Assembly: GCF_001050275.1 (NCBI RefSeq)
Contig: NZ_BBYA01000011.1
Coordinates: forward strand, 244,075 to 308,074
DNA: 64,000 bases
Direction of reading: 5' to 3'
DNA from: Leptolinea tardivitalis
GTDB taxonomy: Bacteria; Chloroflexota; Anaerolineae; Anaerolineales; Anaerolineaceae
The notes beneath the pieces were generated by a model. It did no database searches. It worked only from the letters and a program-made list of their open reading frames with translations, and was not told the origin of the DNA. How positions within the stretch are numbered: position 1 is the first letter of the stretch; each line of letters starts with the position of its first letter. The translations under genes were made by a program, and so were the position numbers. Of the stretch, positions 54,882 through 62,784 are shown one piece after another.

Positions 54882-54915
54882 CACAGCCGGTGGTTGATTT
54901 CAACCACCGGCTGTG
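54882..54915 (+). terminator. Hairpin after the GntR-ABC operon
   Basis: Perfect 15-bp stem, arms CACAGCCGGTGGTTG and CAACCACCGGCTGTG. It is followed by A-rich sequence, with a T-run only 14 nt later. Confidence 0.65.
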
Positions 54916-55043
54916 TGAAAAAACATCTTTTTTTAGCCGGGTGCCCGGTGGGCGCAGCCTTGCCAGCACGCGGAATTAAAGACAGATCACCGGGCTGCCG
55001 AACGCAAGATGCCCGGTCAACCTGAGAACAAAAGGAGATTCTC

Positions 55044-55898
55044 ATGAAATCCATTAAGTTGTTTATGAACCGTTTTCCCCTCATCTTTTGCCTGGTGGTG
55101 ATGTCTATTGCCACCGCTTTAACGGAACTTCCGCTGGAAGGCCTGTTCACTCCGGCGCTGGGATTACAGAAAGCATCTTATCTTTCCGGCGCCCTGCAGC
55201 AGGGAATTGTCAGCCTTTTGCTGTTCGTTTTCATCGCCCAACTTGGTCTGTTGACGGAAGGCGGCTTTACCCGGCCTTCGAAATGGAAAGCTGTCTGGCT
55301 GATATGGCCGCTACTGATCTACAGTGTGCTAAACGGCAGTGAAATGATCGGAGGACCGCTGAAATCTAATCTGACCGATGGCAGTCTGATTGCCCTGTAT
55401 GTGCTGCTGTATATCTCTGTGGGAACCATTGAAGAGTTCCTGTTTCGCGGGCTGCTACTGCCGGTGATGCTGCGCAAGTGGGGCAGCACACGCAAGGGGA
55501 TTTTTCTGGCTGTCATCATCTCCAGCGCGGTTTTTGGCCTGGTGCACATCATCAACCTGCTGGCCGGCCGGCGCGATCTGCTGACCACCGGTACGCAGAT
55601 TCTGTACGGCACGTTCTTTGGTGTTTTCTTTGCCGCCCTTATGCTGCGCACAAACTCCATCTGGCCGGCTGTCTTCGGGCACTTCCTGTTTGACCTGTGC
55701 GGCAACCTGACGGAGTTATCTGTTGGCTGGGTGTTCACCCGCAAAGAGCCCACCACCACAGTGAATGGTGCCTTGATCACCCTGGCGGTCCTGCTGCCGC
55801 TGCTGCTGATCGGGCTGTTCTACCTGAGGAAGGTGGAACCGAAGACCGGCGGGGAAGAGAAGCCGGTGCTTTCGGCCGGAGTTCCGGAGGTTGTATAG
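55044..55898 (+). CDS. CPBP family intramembrane metalloprotease
   Basis: 284 residues, about eight hydrophobic segments. CPBP motifs: E130-E131-x3-R135 (EEFLFRG), H168 in FGLVHIIN, H213-x3-D217 in FGHFLFD. AAAGGAG precedes the ATG by 7 nt. It sits behind an exporter operon; CPBP proteins often accompany bacteriocin or peptide systems, but that role is only a possibility here. Own terminator follows. Confidence 0.88.
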   Translation: MKSIKLFMNRFPLIFCLVVMSIATALTELPLEGLFTPALGLQKASYLSGALQQGIVSLLLFVFIAQLGLLTEGGFTRPSKWKAVWLIWPLLIYSVLNGSEMIGGPLKSNLTDGSLIALYVLLYISVGTIEEFLFRGLLLPVMLRKWGSTRKGIFLAVIISSAVFGLVHIINLLAGRRDLLTTGTQILYGTFFGVFFAALMLRTNSIWPAVFGHFLFDLCGNLTELSVGWVFTRKEPTTTVNGALITLAVLLPLLLIGLFYLRKVEPKTGGEEKPVLSAGVPEVV

Positions 55899-55902
55899 GT
55901 AT

Positions 55903-55938
55903 AAAACAGGGCGCGGCCGGGAGGCCGCGCCCTGTTTT
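55903..55938 (+). terminator. Strong terminator after CPBP gene
   Basis: 16-bp stem, arms AAAACAGGGCGCGGCC and GGCCGCGCCCTGTTTT; the A/T ends make it usable on both strands. It marks the left edge of the AT-richer patch. Confidence 0.85.
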
Positions 55939-56000
55939 GAAAAGATGGTCTTTCAGTGTAAGATAAATCAGTCGAAGGTAAACCGAAAAGGGGATCATCA

Positions 56001-57980
56001 ATGCAGCGTTATTATTATGCAAATTCTATTGAAATATTCATTAAACAGAACGATCTAGAGATTATTGGAGAGTTATCGAAAAACAACGAATTTCCATTGG
56101 AGCAGACTCAACGTAATGCCTGGCTTACTCAAATAACGATACTAAAAAAAGTATTACAAGCGTATCAAGGAAAAATCTACTTTGAGTATTCAATTCCAAG
56201 AATGGGGAAAAGAATTGATGTTCTGTGTCTTATTGGTTCTGGTATTTTCATATTAGAGTTTAAGGTAGGTGAAAAAGAATTCAAGTCAAATGATATCGAT
56301 CAGGTCGTTGATTATGCCCTAGACCTAAAGAACTTCCATGAGACTAGTCATCAACGTTTCATTATTCCCATTCTGATAGCTACACATACGAAAACATCTT
56401 TCACAACAATTTCTCAAACCCCTCAAAATGATAAATTATTATCTGTTATAAAAACCAATTCACAGAATTTGCGATCAATTATGGATCGTGTTCTTGCATT
56501 CATCGATGATGATCCTATTGATGTTTCTATTTGGGAGAAAGGTGGGTATCATCCAACTCCAACAATAGTTGAAGCGGCAATTTCACTCTATAGAGGTCAT
56601 TCGGTAAAAGAAATATCCCGCAGTGATGCTAGCGCAATTAATCTGCAACAAACATCTGATACTATTTCAAAAATAATTCAAATCACTAAAGAGAATAAAC
56701 AAAAGGCCATTTGTTTTGTGACAGGTGTTCCAGGAGCTGGAAAAACACTTATCGGGTTAAATATTGCCACTTTGCATATCGATAAATCACAAGACCTATA
56801 TAGTGTTTTTCTTTCTGGAAATGGACCATTGGTCGCGATACTCAGGGAGGCTCTGACACGAGATCGGGTAGCCAATGCGAAAGCGAATGGAGAAAACTTC
56901 ACAAAAAAGAATGTTATGAGCGAAGTAAAAATGTTTATTCAAAATGTTCATAACTTTCGGGATGATTGCTTGGTTGATGAAACAAAAGCACCCCTTGAAC
57001 ATGTTGTTTTGTTTGATGAAGCTCAAAGAGCTTGGAATCTCGAACAAACACAAGGTTTCATGAAGAGAAAGAAGAATAATCCTTTCTTTCAATTGTCTGA
57101 ACCGGAATTTCTTATTTCATGCCTTGATCGGCATGAGGATTGGGCAGTCATTGTCTGTCTAGTCGGTGGGGGAAAAGAAATCAATACAGGTGAAGCTGGA
57201 ATAGGTGAATGGTTACGGGCTATTGAACGGTCTTATCCAGATTGGAACGTGTATATTTCATCCCGATTGAATGATAGTGAATATAATGCACAAGAATATA
57301 TCGCGAGACTTTCACACAAAAAAGACAATTTATTTACGAAGGATGAACTACATTTATCGGTGTCAATGCGGTCTTTCAGAGCTGAGAATGTTTCGTTATT
57401 TGTAAAACAATTGTTGGATATAGATGTTGATGGTGCAAAAGAAACCTTAAAAGGTCTTGATGGAAAATATCCCATTGTCCTAACACGAGAACTATCAAAG
57501 GCCAAGAAATGGTTGAAAGAACAAGCCCGCGGTTCAGAACGATTTGGGATTGTTGTTTCCTCACAAGCAGAAAGACTTCGCCCATTGGCAATTCATGTCA
57601 AATCACCGATGGACCCAGTTCATTGGTTTCTAGATGGGAAGGAAGATATTCGTTCTTCTTACTATCTAGAAGATGTAGCAACGGAGTTTGATATTCAAGG
57701 GTTGGAGCTCGATTGGGCTTGTGTAACCTGGGATGCCGACTTTCGGTATTCACCATCGGGTTGGGTGCATAAATCATTTGTTGGACATCGATGGAACAAT
57801 ATCAATCAGATAGAGAGGCAAATCTATCAAAAGAATGCTTATAGAGTATTATTAACCCGAGCTCGGCAAGGGATGGTCATAGTCGTTCCAGAGGGTGATA
57901 TAGACGATCACACCCGCAAACCAGATTTCTATAGTCCAACGTTTGAATACTTAAAAATGCTTGGCTTACCAGTAATCTAA
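56001..57980 (+). CDS. PD-(D/E)XK nuclease-like / DUF2075 helicase fusion
   Basis: 659 residues. N-terminal domain with a PD-(D/E)XK-type pattern: D73 in GKRIDVLCL and E86-x-K88 in ILEFKVG. From about 235, a DUF2075/superfamily 1-like helicase: Walker [12 protein letters not shown] (240-250), Walker [12 protein letters not shown] (335-345) and the late [14 protein letters not shown]. Schlafen-like/DUF2075 proteins with nuclease heads occur in defence islands, so a DNA- or RNA-targeting antiviral role is plausible but not shown. The gene is visibly AT-richer than its surroundings and uses more A/T-ending codons, a sign of transfer. Overlaps the convergent small gene by 4 nt. Confidence 0.82.
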   Translation: MQRYYYANSIEIFIKQNDLEIIGELSKNNEFPLEQTQRNAWLTQITILKKVLQAYQGKIYFEYSIPRMGKRIDVLCLIGSGIFILEFKVGEKEFKSNDIDQVVDYALDLKNFHETSHQRFIIPILIATHTKTSFTTISQTPQNDKLLSVIKTNSQNLRSIMDRVLAFIDDDPIDVSIWEKGGYHPTPTIVEAAISLYRGHSVKEISRSDASAINLQQTSDTISKIIQITKENKQKAICFVTGVPGAGKTLIGLNIATLHIDKSQDLYSVFLSGNGPLVAILREALTRDRVANAKANGENFTKKNVMSEVKMFIQNVHNFRDDCLVDETKAPLEHVVLFDEAQRAWNLEQTQGFMKRKKNNPFFQLSEPEFLISCLDRHEDWAVIVCLVGGGKEINTGEAGIGEWLRAIERSYPDWNVYISSRLNDSEYNAQEYIARLSHKKDNLFTKDELHLSVSMRSFRAENVSLFVKQLLDIDVDGAKETLKGLDGKYPIVLTRELSKAKKWLKEQARGSERFGIVVSSQAERLRPLAIHVKSPMDPVHWFLDGKEDIRSSYYLEDVATEFDIQGLELDWACVTWDADFRYSPSGWVHKSFVGHRWNNINQIERQIYQKNAYRVLLTRARQGMVIVVPEGDIDDHTRKPDFYSPTFEYLKMLGLPVI

Positions 57981-58243
57981 TTTAGGCCAAACGCCTTAAA
58001 CCGTAAATCCCTTTTTGATAATTTTGAGTATTTGTTAAAAACGTCTACACTCTGAGAAGCAACATGCGTTAACCCAGCGTCAGTATCAACTGCCTTAAAA
58101 TTTCCAACTCGCATTTTCAAACTATCATCTGTTGTATCAATCATCATGGCGATTTGGTGTATGTTGAATGGCAATTCCTCTACACCATAAAGATACACAT
58201 ACAAAGCCTTAAGATCATCTTTTTCAGTCCAACTATGTGTCAT
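57977..58243 (-). CDS. Small protein resembling the N-terminal domain of restriction-type HNH endonucleases
   Basis: 88 residues from the ATG at 58243, where GGAGG stands 5 nt before it. It reads [17 protein letters not shown], then [34 protein letters not shown] and VDVFNKYS. This pattern (W-T-x-E-E, a helix, A-x-x-I-x-R-T-x-x-S-x-x-M-x-x-N-F, L-D) is seen in the helical N-terminal domain of many HNH restriction-like proteins; here no nuclease domain follows. Probably a small DNA-binding partner of the neighbouring helicase or AbiE pair. Recognition is by eye only. Confidence 0.55.
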   Translation of the reverse strand: MTHSWTEKDDLKALYVYLYGVEELPFNIHQIAMMIDTTDDSLKMRVGNFKAVDTDAGLTHVASQSVDVFNKYSKLSKRDLRFKAFGLN

Positions 58244-58354
58244 TTTTTCCTCCGAAAAAACTTTGAATTCAACTTTACTACTATCATCCGTTTGATCTCC
58301 CCCGTTGCGCACTCTCCAACTGGTCCGCATATACTTAGGCCAGAACGAGCTGAG

Positions 58355-58933
58355 TTACTTCCATAACCCCAATTCTTTCACCATGTTCTCCACAGCCGGC
58401 GGATATTTGGTCAGATATCCCCGGATTTCTTTCGGGTTCAGGGCATCGGTGATCCATTCTGTGGGATTGATAGTCCTTTTTCCGAGCGCATGCAGGTACA
58501 ACAGATCGAGCAAAGCCTTCTCCGGGCTGGCCAGATAGGTACCGTTGGTCAACGTATAGCCGGTATATAACGATCCCTTGATTTGGCAATATTCACAATC
58601 CACCCCGGCGAGAATCATTTTTTTGGAGTGTCGTGTTGTGGCCAGTGTCAATCCATAAAGACCCTGATTGATTATGCCGTACTTTGATAGAGCACTTTCA
58701 AAACTGATATAACTCGGGTAATACAGCCGGGTGGCAATGTTCTCTATATCCAGCGATTCCTCTTTTAAAGTGTAAATGCCACGTGCAACAGGGATGATGA
58801 TACCGGTATCAATCATCCGTTTTACCGCCACTTTCAAGTTGGCTTCATCTGGGAACAGCTTCCGAAGATCATTAATCCGGAAGATATCCATATTATGAGA
58901 CGTAATCGTGCTAATTAACTGCTGTCGGTTCAT
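58355..58933 (-). CDS. abiEi: AbiEi-type antitoxin / transcriptional regulator
   Basis: 192 residues. N-terminal winged helix (LISTITSHNMDIFRINDL; VKRMIDTGIIIPVARGIY) followed by the AbiEi core: YYPSYISFESALSKYGII and ASPEKALLDLLYL. In type IV AbiE systems it represses the operon and counters the AbiEii toxin. Here it is the second gene: its ATG overlaps the toxin stop (ATGA), the reverse of the usual antitoxin-first order. Confidence 0.88.
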   Translation of the reverse strand: MNRQQLISTITSHNMDIFRINDLRKLFPDEANLKVAVKRMIDTGIIIPVARGIYTLKEESLDIENIATRLYYPSYISFESALSKYGIINQGLYGLTLATTRHSKKMILAGVDCEYCQIKGSLYTGYTLTNGTYLASPEKALLDLLYLHALGKRTINPTEWITDALNPKEIRGYLTKYPPAVENMVKELGLWK

Positions 58934-59604
58934 CGCACAAACAATTCGATCACTTTACGCTGGTTTTGCGGGATGAAATGAAACAAACTATCCATCAGTT
59001 CTTTTCTTGAATACTTAAATTCCTCCGGAATATCAAAATCCCGACCTACCTTTTGATGAATGTACCAGGCATCAAAAAGATCACGTGGATCACGCCTCTC
59101 TCCGTTTGTCATTATTCGCATCTTGTCTTTTAGTATTGATTCCAGTGAATAAACTCGACCAAGAACAGAAAGATTGTTGAACGGACTGGTAATCATTCGA
59201 ATCGTATGCTCAAAATCAGATGCGTTTTTATTGACCTCAACTTTAATACCGATTGGGATTGGTCTGTATTCGACCATACAAATAACTCTTGCGTAAAGAG
59301 TATTGCGTTTGTTATATATATCTTTAATTTCAGCACCGGGCATTATGGTTGTGACTTTTTGGATCACCTGTAGAAATTCAGAAAATGGGATATCAGCGAG
59401 TATTGAAAAGTCAAGGTCTTCTGAGAAACGAAAGGAACCATAAGCCAGACGCAGGCAGGTGCCGCCTTTGAACACCAGATTCTGCTCAAAAGGTGCATTG
59501 AAGAGCAGATCCAGAAGATTCATCTGAAAGTGTTCCTTCAGAATGTTATCAACGACTGTCTGATTTTCAACAGCAAATTTCTGCGCCTGAATCTGAGTCA
59601 ACAT
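58930..59604 (-). CDS. abiEii: AbiEii/AbiGii-type nucleotidyltransferase toxin
   Basis: 224 residues from the ATG at 59604; an in-frame ATG at 59613 would lie only 1 nt behind the predicted -10. Family motif FKGGTCLRLAYGSFRFSEDL with SEDLDFSIL (catalytic Asp pair, about 60-75) and KVEVNKN downstream. AbiEii proteins are nucleotidyltransferases that block growth, giving phage abortive infection. No Shine-Dalgarno; leaderless from a promoter inside a 36-bp palindrome. First gene of the pair. Confidence 0.88.
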   Translation of the reverse strand: MLTQIQAQKFAVENQTVVDNILKEHFQMNLLDLLFNAPFEQNLVFKGGTCLRLAYGSFRFSEDLDFSILADIPFSEFLQVIQKVTTIMPGAEIKDIYNKRNTLYARVICMVEYRPIPIGIKVEVNKNASDFEHTIRMITSPFNNLSVLGRVYSLESILKDKMRIMTNGERRDPRDLFDAWYIHQKVGRDFDIPEEFKYSRKELMDSLFHFIPQNQRKVIELFVR

Positions 59605-59632
59605 AGTATACATTAATGTATACTATGTTGAC
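59597..59632. promoter_or_regulatory. Perfect 36-bp palindrome, operator/promoter of the abiE pair
   Basis: The half-site GTCAACATAGTATACATT (59597-59614) is followed by its exact reverse complement. On the minus strand a -35 TTGACA (59638-59643) and -10 TACATT (59615-59620) with 17-bp spacing place the -10 at its centre. The -35 overlaps the mutY stop codon. A repressor such as AbiEi would shut the promoter by binding here. Confidence 0.85.
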
Positions 59633-59639
59633 ATTGCTG

Positions 59640-60716
59640 TCAAGCTGGACTGTCTTTTCCTGTGATCTCTCCCGCAATCATCCTGTCAATCTTCCCCATC
59701 GCGTATTCCTCCAGCCGCTCCACCGGAACCCACTCCAGGCTGTCGCTGGCCAGCGGACGGGGCAAGCCGCTCACAATCTGGCACTCAAAGGCATGCAGCA
59801 CCACCTTGAAATGCGAATAGGCGTGCCTGAATATGCCCACTTCTTTACCCACACTCACTTCAATATCGAGTTCCTCGCGCAGCTCGCGCACCAGGCATTC
59901 GGGCAGCGTCTCACCGGGTTCCTGCTTGCCGCCGGGAAACTCCCACATGCCGCCCAGCAGACCATTTGCCGGGCGACGGGTTAACAGCACAGCATCACCG
60001 CGGCGCAGCACGCCGGCCGTAACAGTGATGGTGGGCACCGGTGCTTTCTTCACCTTCACGGGGAAGTCAGCCTGCCGGTTCTCCTGATACGCCCGGCAGA
60101 AATCCGTCAGCGGGCATTCAGAACAGCGGGGCTTTTTAGGCAGGCACACCAGACTGCTCAGGTCCATCAGCGCCTGGTTGAAGTCTCCGGCGCGTCCGGG
60201 GGGCAGAAGTCCGCGGGCGTAATCTGTCAATTGCCTCTGACCCTGCGGGGTGCGCGGGTCCAACGGCAGGGCAGTCACCCGGGCCAGCACGCGGCGCAGG
60301 TTGCCGTCCAGCGCGGCCTGGTCAGCCCCGAAAGCCAGGGAGGCCACGGCGGCCGCCGTATAATCGCCCACGCCGGGCAGCCGGCGAAGGTCTTCCATGT
60401 TTGACGGAAGGATACCGGCATATTCCGTCATTACGACACGGGCAGCCCTGTGCAGATTGTGCGCCCGGGCGTAATATCCCAGCCCTTCCCAGGCTTTAAG
60501 GACAGCGTCCAGCGGAGCCACGGCCAGCGCCTGCAGGGTGGGGAACTGCTCCATCCAGCGCAGGTAATAAGGGATGACCGTCTCCACGCGAGTCTGCTGT
60601 GCCATATATTCAGACACCAGCACAGCATACGGGTCAGGCGAACCGCGCCAGGGCAGGGAACGTCCGTGCTTTACGTACCAGTCAAGCAGACGGGTGGAAA
60701 ACTCAGCCGGTTTCAT
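59640..60716 (-). CDS. mutY: A/G-specific adenine glycosylase
   Basis: 358 residues. HhH glycosylase: SEYMAQQTRVETVIPYY (about 35-51), LPGVGDYTAAAVAS (about 112-125, Asp-containing), and the [4Fe-4S] ligands in CLPKKPRCSECPLTDFC (about 188-204). C-terminal NUDIX-like domain that reads 8-oxoguanine (GGMWEFPGGKQEPGE). It removes adenine mispaired with 8-oxoG. GC-rich, unlike the abiE genes that abut it. Confidence 0.95.
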   Translation of the reverse strand: MKPAEFSTRLLDWYVKHGRSLPWRGSPDPYAVLVSEYMAQQTRVETVIPYYLRWMEQFPTLQALAVAPLDAVLKAWEGLGYYARAHNLHRAARVVMTEYAGILPSNMEDLRRLPGVGDYTAAAVASLAFGADQAALDGNLRRVLARVTALPLDPRTPQGQRQLTDYARGLLPPGRAGDFNQALMDLSSLVCLPKKPRCSECPLTDFCRAYQENRQADFPVKVKKAPVPTITVTAGVLRRGDAVLLTRRPANGLLGGMWEFPGGKQEPGETLPECLVRELREELDIEVSVGKEVGIFRHAYSHFKVVLHAFECQIVSGLPRPLASDSLEWVPVERLEEYAMGKIDRMIAGEITGKDSPA

Positions 60717-60724
60717 ACCGGCCG

Positions 60725-61027
60725 TCAGAATTGAAAACCGCCGCGGGCGGTCACGATTTTTTGGGAATAATTCTTTACATAATCCTGTAGATGGTTATGT
60801 AATTCGCGCCATTCATTTGATTTCAACACCTGCCGGGCTTCTTTTGCATCCGGAAGAACGGCCGTCACCATGATCTGCGGCGAATTGCCATACACCGTCG
60901 CCCAGGCATCAGATAGTTCAAAACCCAGGCGCTGTACGCCGGGGATAAACTCACGGACAACGAATTCAAAATAATCCTGTTCCTGGTCTGAAGAAATATC
61001 CCAGGTCATGATCAATTTGACAGCCAC
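60725..61027 (-). CDS. Conserved hypothetical protein, possible ferredoxin-like (dimeric alpha-beta barrel) fold
   Basis: 100 residues, family not recognised with certainty. It opens AVKLIMTWDISSDQEQDYFEF and has alternating strand/helix pattern (QIMVTAVLPDAKEARQVL) like small dimeric alpha-beta barrel proteins. No signal or membrane segment. It sits 8 nt after the MBL-fold gene and 8 nt before mutY, so all three are likely co-transcribed. Confidence 0.6.
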   Translation of the reverse strand: MAVKLIMTWDISSDQEQDYFEFVVREFIPGVQRLGFELSDAWATVYGNSPQIMVTAVLPDAKEARQVLKSNEWRELHNHLQDYVKNYSQKIVTARGGFQF

Positions 61028-61035
61028 ACTGCCCT

Positions 61036-61680
61036 CTAATTTCGCTGGTAATCCAGAACGACGACTTTGGTCTCTTCCGGCAGACTGCTTCCTGATTTGA
61101 TCTGGTATGACGGCAGAACTTCAGGCTCTTTATCGATCCCCATGGATTTCAAGAAATCTTTCAACGGCTGCACTTTAGTTTTGGAAGCCGGAGTTTCGTA
61201 CATCATGGGGATAACGATGTTTGGTTCCAGCAGACTGATCACTTCGGTCAGTTTTTCCAGAGGGAAACTGCCTCCCACCGGCGCCAGAGCAATTTTTACA
61301 TTACCCAGGGCTTCAATTTCTGCCTGAGCGGGCACCCGGTTGATATTCCCCAGGTGGGCCACTGTAATATTATTGTAGTCAAAAACATAAAGCGTGTTGC
61401 GCGGATCGGTTTCTTTTTTACTATGACCGTTGGTCTGCACACCGGTGATAAAAACACCGCCGATTTCAAACTCGCCGGGTCCGGTGATGGTGTATGGATC
61501 ACCTTTGACGGCTGAGATATGATTATGACCGGGGGTATCCTGACTGACCGTCAAGATATCGGCTTTTAATTTTAATGGTTCAAAGCCAATTTCTTTTGAA
61601 TCGAATGGATCTGTCACAACGGTTGCCAGACCGCGTTCGGTCAATCGAAAACAGGCGTGTCCATACCAGGTGATTTCCAT
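61036..61680 (-). CDS. MBL-fold metallo-hydrolase, metal motif altered
   Basis: 214 residues of the UlaG/UPF0173-like beta-lactamase fold: EITWYGHACFRL at the start, GPGEFEIGGVFITGV and APVGGSFPLEKLTEV. The usual HxHxDH is replaced by SQDTPGHNHIS (about 46-56), so the first zinc site is incomplete and activity uncertain. GGAGG lies 9 nt before the ATG, with TATAAT upstream. Confidence 0.8.
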   Translation of the reverse strand: MEITWYGHACFRLTERGLATVVTDPFDSKEIGFEPLKLKADILTVSQDTPGHNHISAVKGDPYTITGPGEFEIGGVFITGVQTNGHSKKETDPRNTLYVFDYNNITVAHLGNINRVPAQAEIEALGNVKIALAPVGGSFPLEKLTEVISLLEPNIVIPMMYETPASKTKVQPLKDFLKSMGIDKEPEVLPSYQIKSGSSLPEETKVVVLDYQRN

Positions 61681-61723
61681 GCAGTTAAGCCTCCAGTAGC
61701 GGGGCTAATTATACTTGAAAGAA

Positions 61724-62140
61724 CTACTGTTCTTCAATCAGAAAACCAGAGATCATCCATTTGCGGTTTTCGCGGGAGAGGGCAATATTGATGATCGCCC
61801 GGCGCCCCCGGGTGAGAGTGCCCGTCCCTTCCACTTCACCTTTGTTGCCTTTCATACGGAACAAGTTAAGCTTCCATTCAGTGGGAATGGCATCACGATG
61901 GGCAATGGCTTTTTTCAATCCGTCAGGATCTCCCAGCTCAGATTTGAAAGCCGAGCTGCACAGGGAGAAGGCGGTGTCATAATCATCTATTTTTACAGCG
62001 GCGAGGAATTTTTCAGATGTAGATGCGAGGTCGCGGGTAATCAACCGGTTGAAAGCGCCGCTGAAATATCCCCATGTGCCTGCGGCGGCAACCAGCAATA
62101 TGATAAGAATAATAATGATCTTCCGAGTGTTTTTTCTCAT
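61724..62140 (-). CDS. Membrane-anchored protein with DUF4864/NTF2-like extracytoplasmic domain
   Basis: 138 residues from the ATG at 62140. One N-terminal hydrophobic anchor (KIIIILIILLVAAAGTWGYF), then an NTF2-like domain of about 105 residues (EKFLAAVKIDDYDTAFSLC). Probably outside the membrane; function unknown. TACAAT lies 9 nt before the ATG and no Shine-Dalgarno is seen, so near-leaderless. Confidence 0.6.
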   Translation of the reverse strand: MRKNTRKIIIILIILLVAAAGTWGYFSGAFNRLITRDLASTSEKFLAAVKIDDYDTAFSLCSSAFKSELGDPDGLKKAIAHRDAIPTEWKLNLFRMKGNKGEVEGTGTLTRGRRAIINIALSRENRKWMISGFLIEEQ

Positions 62141-62312
62141 ATGGTGACAATTGTATCTGAAAAAAGGTAGACGGAAAGAATGATCCGCTTTAGAATAGAC
62201 GATATCCATTCTGAAATGGCAGGGATGAGGTTTGGAGACGATCCGCCGTTGACTTGCCGGGGAAAGGTTGATAAACTTAAAAAACGGCTTGGAAAATGGA
62301 CGTTGATTTCCC

Positions 62313-62341
62313 TTGCCTTTCGAAAAAGGGTTTGGTATAAT
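62313..62341 (+). promoter_or_regulatory. Promoter of the tRNA-tuf operon
   Basis: -35 TTGCCT (62313-62318), 17-bp spacer, -10 TATAAT (62336-62341), 39 nt before the first tRNA. Confidence 0.75.
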
Positions 62342-62380
62342 CCGTCCGCTTGACCAGTGTAGAAGCTTAACAATCAAGCC

Positions 62381-62453
62381 GCCGACGTAGCTCAATCGGC
62401 AGAGCAACCGCCTTGTAAGTGGTAGGTTATGGGTTCGATTCCCATCGTCGGCT
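62381..62453 (+). tRNA. tRNA-Thr (anticodon TGT)
   Basis: Cloverleaf with acceptor GCCGACG/CGTCGGC, anticodon loop CTTGTAA and T-loop TTCGATT. CCA not encoded. Confidence 0.97.
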
Positions 62454-62530
62454 CAGTTGCAGGCTGGTGAGTGAGATTGAACATGCCGAGAAGCACAATC
62501 TCACTTGCGAGCTGGCAACGGCTCAAATCT

Positions 62531-62614
62531 GGGCAGTTACCCAAGTGGCCAACGGGGACTGACTGTAAATCAGTTGGCGACACGCCTTCGGAGGTTCGAA
62601 TCCTTCACTGCCCA
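62531..62614 (+). tRNA. tRNA-Tyr (anticodon GTA)
   Basis: Class II tRNA with long variable arm; acceptor GGGCAGT/ACTGCCC, anticodon loop CTGTAAA, T-loop TTCGAAT. The spacer before it (62454-62530) forms a long stem with arms GTGAGATTG and CAATCTCAC, a likely processing structure. Confidence 0.96.
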
Positions 62615-62655
62615 CTGGTCAATTTTGACCAGGTTTGAGACCCAACGGTCGGCAA

Positions 62656-62728
62656 GCCCTCATAGCTCAGTTGGTAGAGCACGTTCTTGGTAAGAACGGG
62701 GTCATGGGTTCAAATCCCATTGAGGGCT
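62656..62728 (+). tRNA. tRNA-Thr (anticodon GGT)
   Basis: Acceptor GCCCTCA/TGAGGGC, anticodon loop TTGGTAA, T-loop TTCAAAT. Before it lies a hairpin CTGGTCAA/TTGACCAG (62615-62632). Confidence 0.97.
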
Positions 62729-62784
62729 CTAGCTGCCGCAAGCACTGATTACCTGACTTATGGATGTTTGAAGGAGATTAAAAC

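Noticed and set aside
56001..59632. Integrated prophage or transposon
   Set aside because: No integrase, transposase, terminal repeats or target duplications are visible; only composition and gene content suggest transfer.
59616..59984. Plus-strand open frame beginning with the same residues as the AbiEii toxin
   Set aside because: It arises only because the palindrome mirrors the start region; it runs antisense through mutY and has no protein-like composition.
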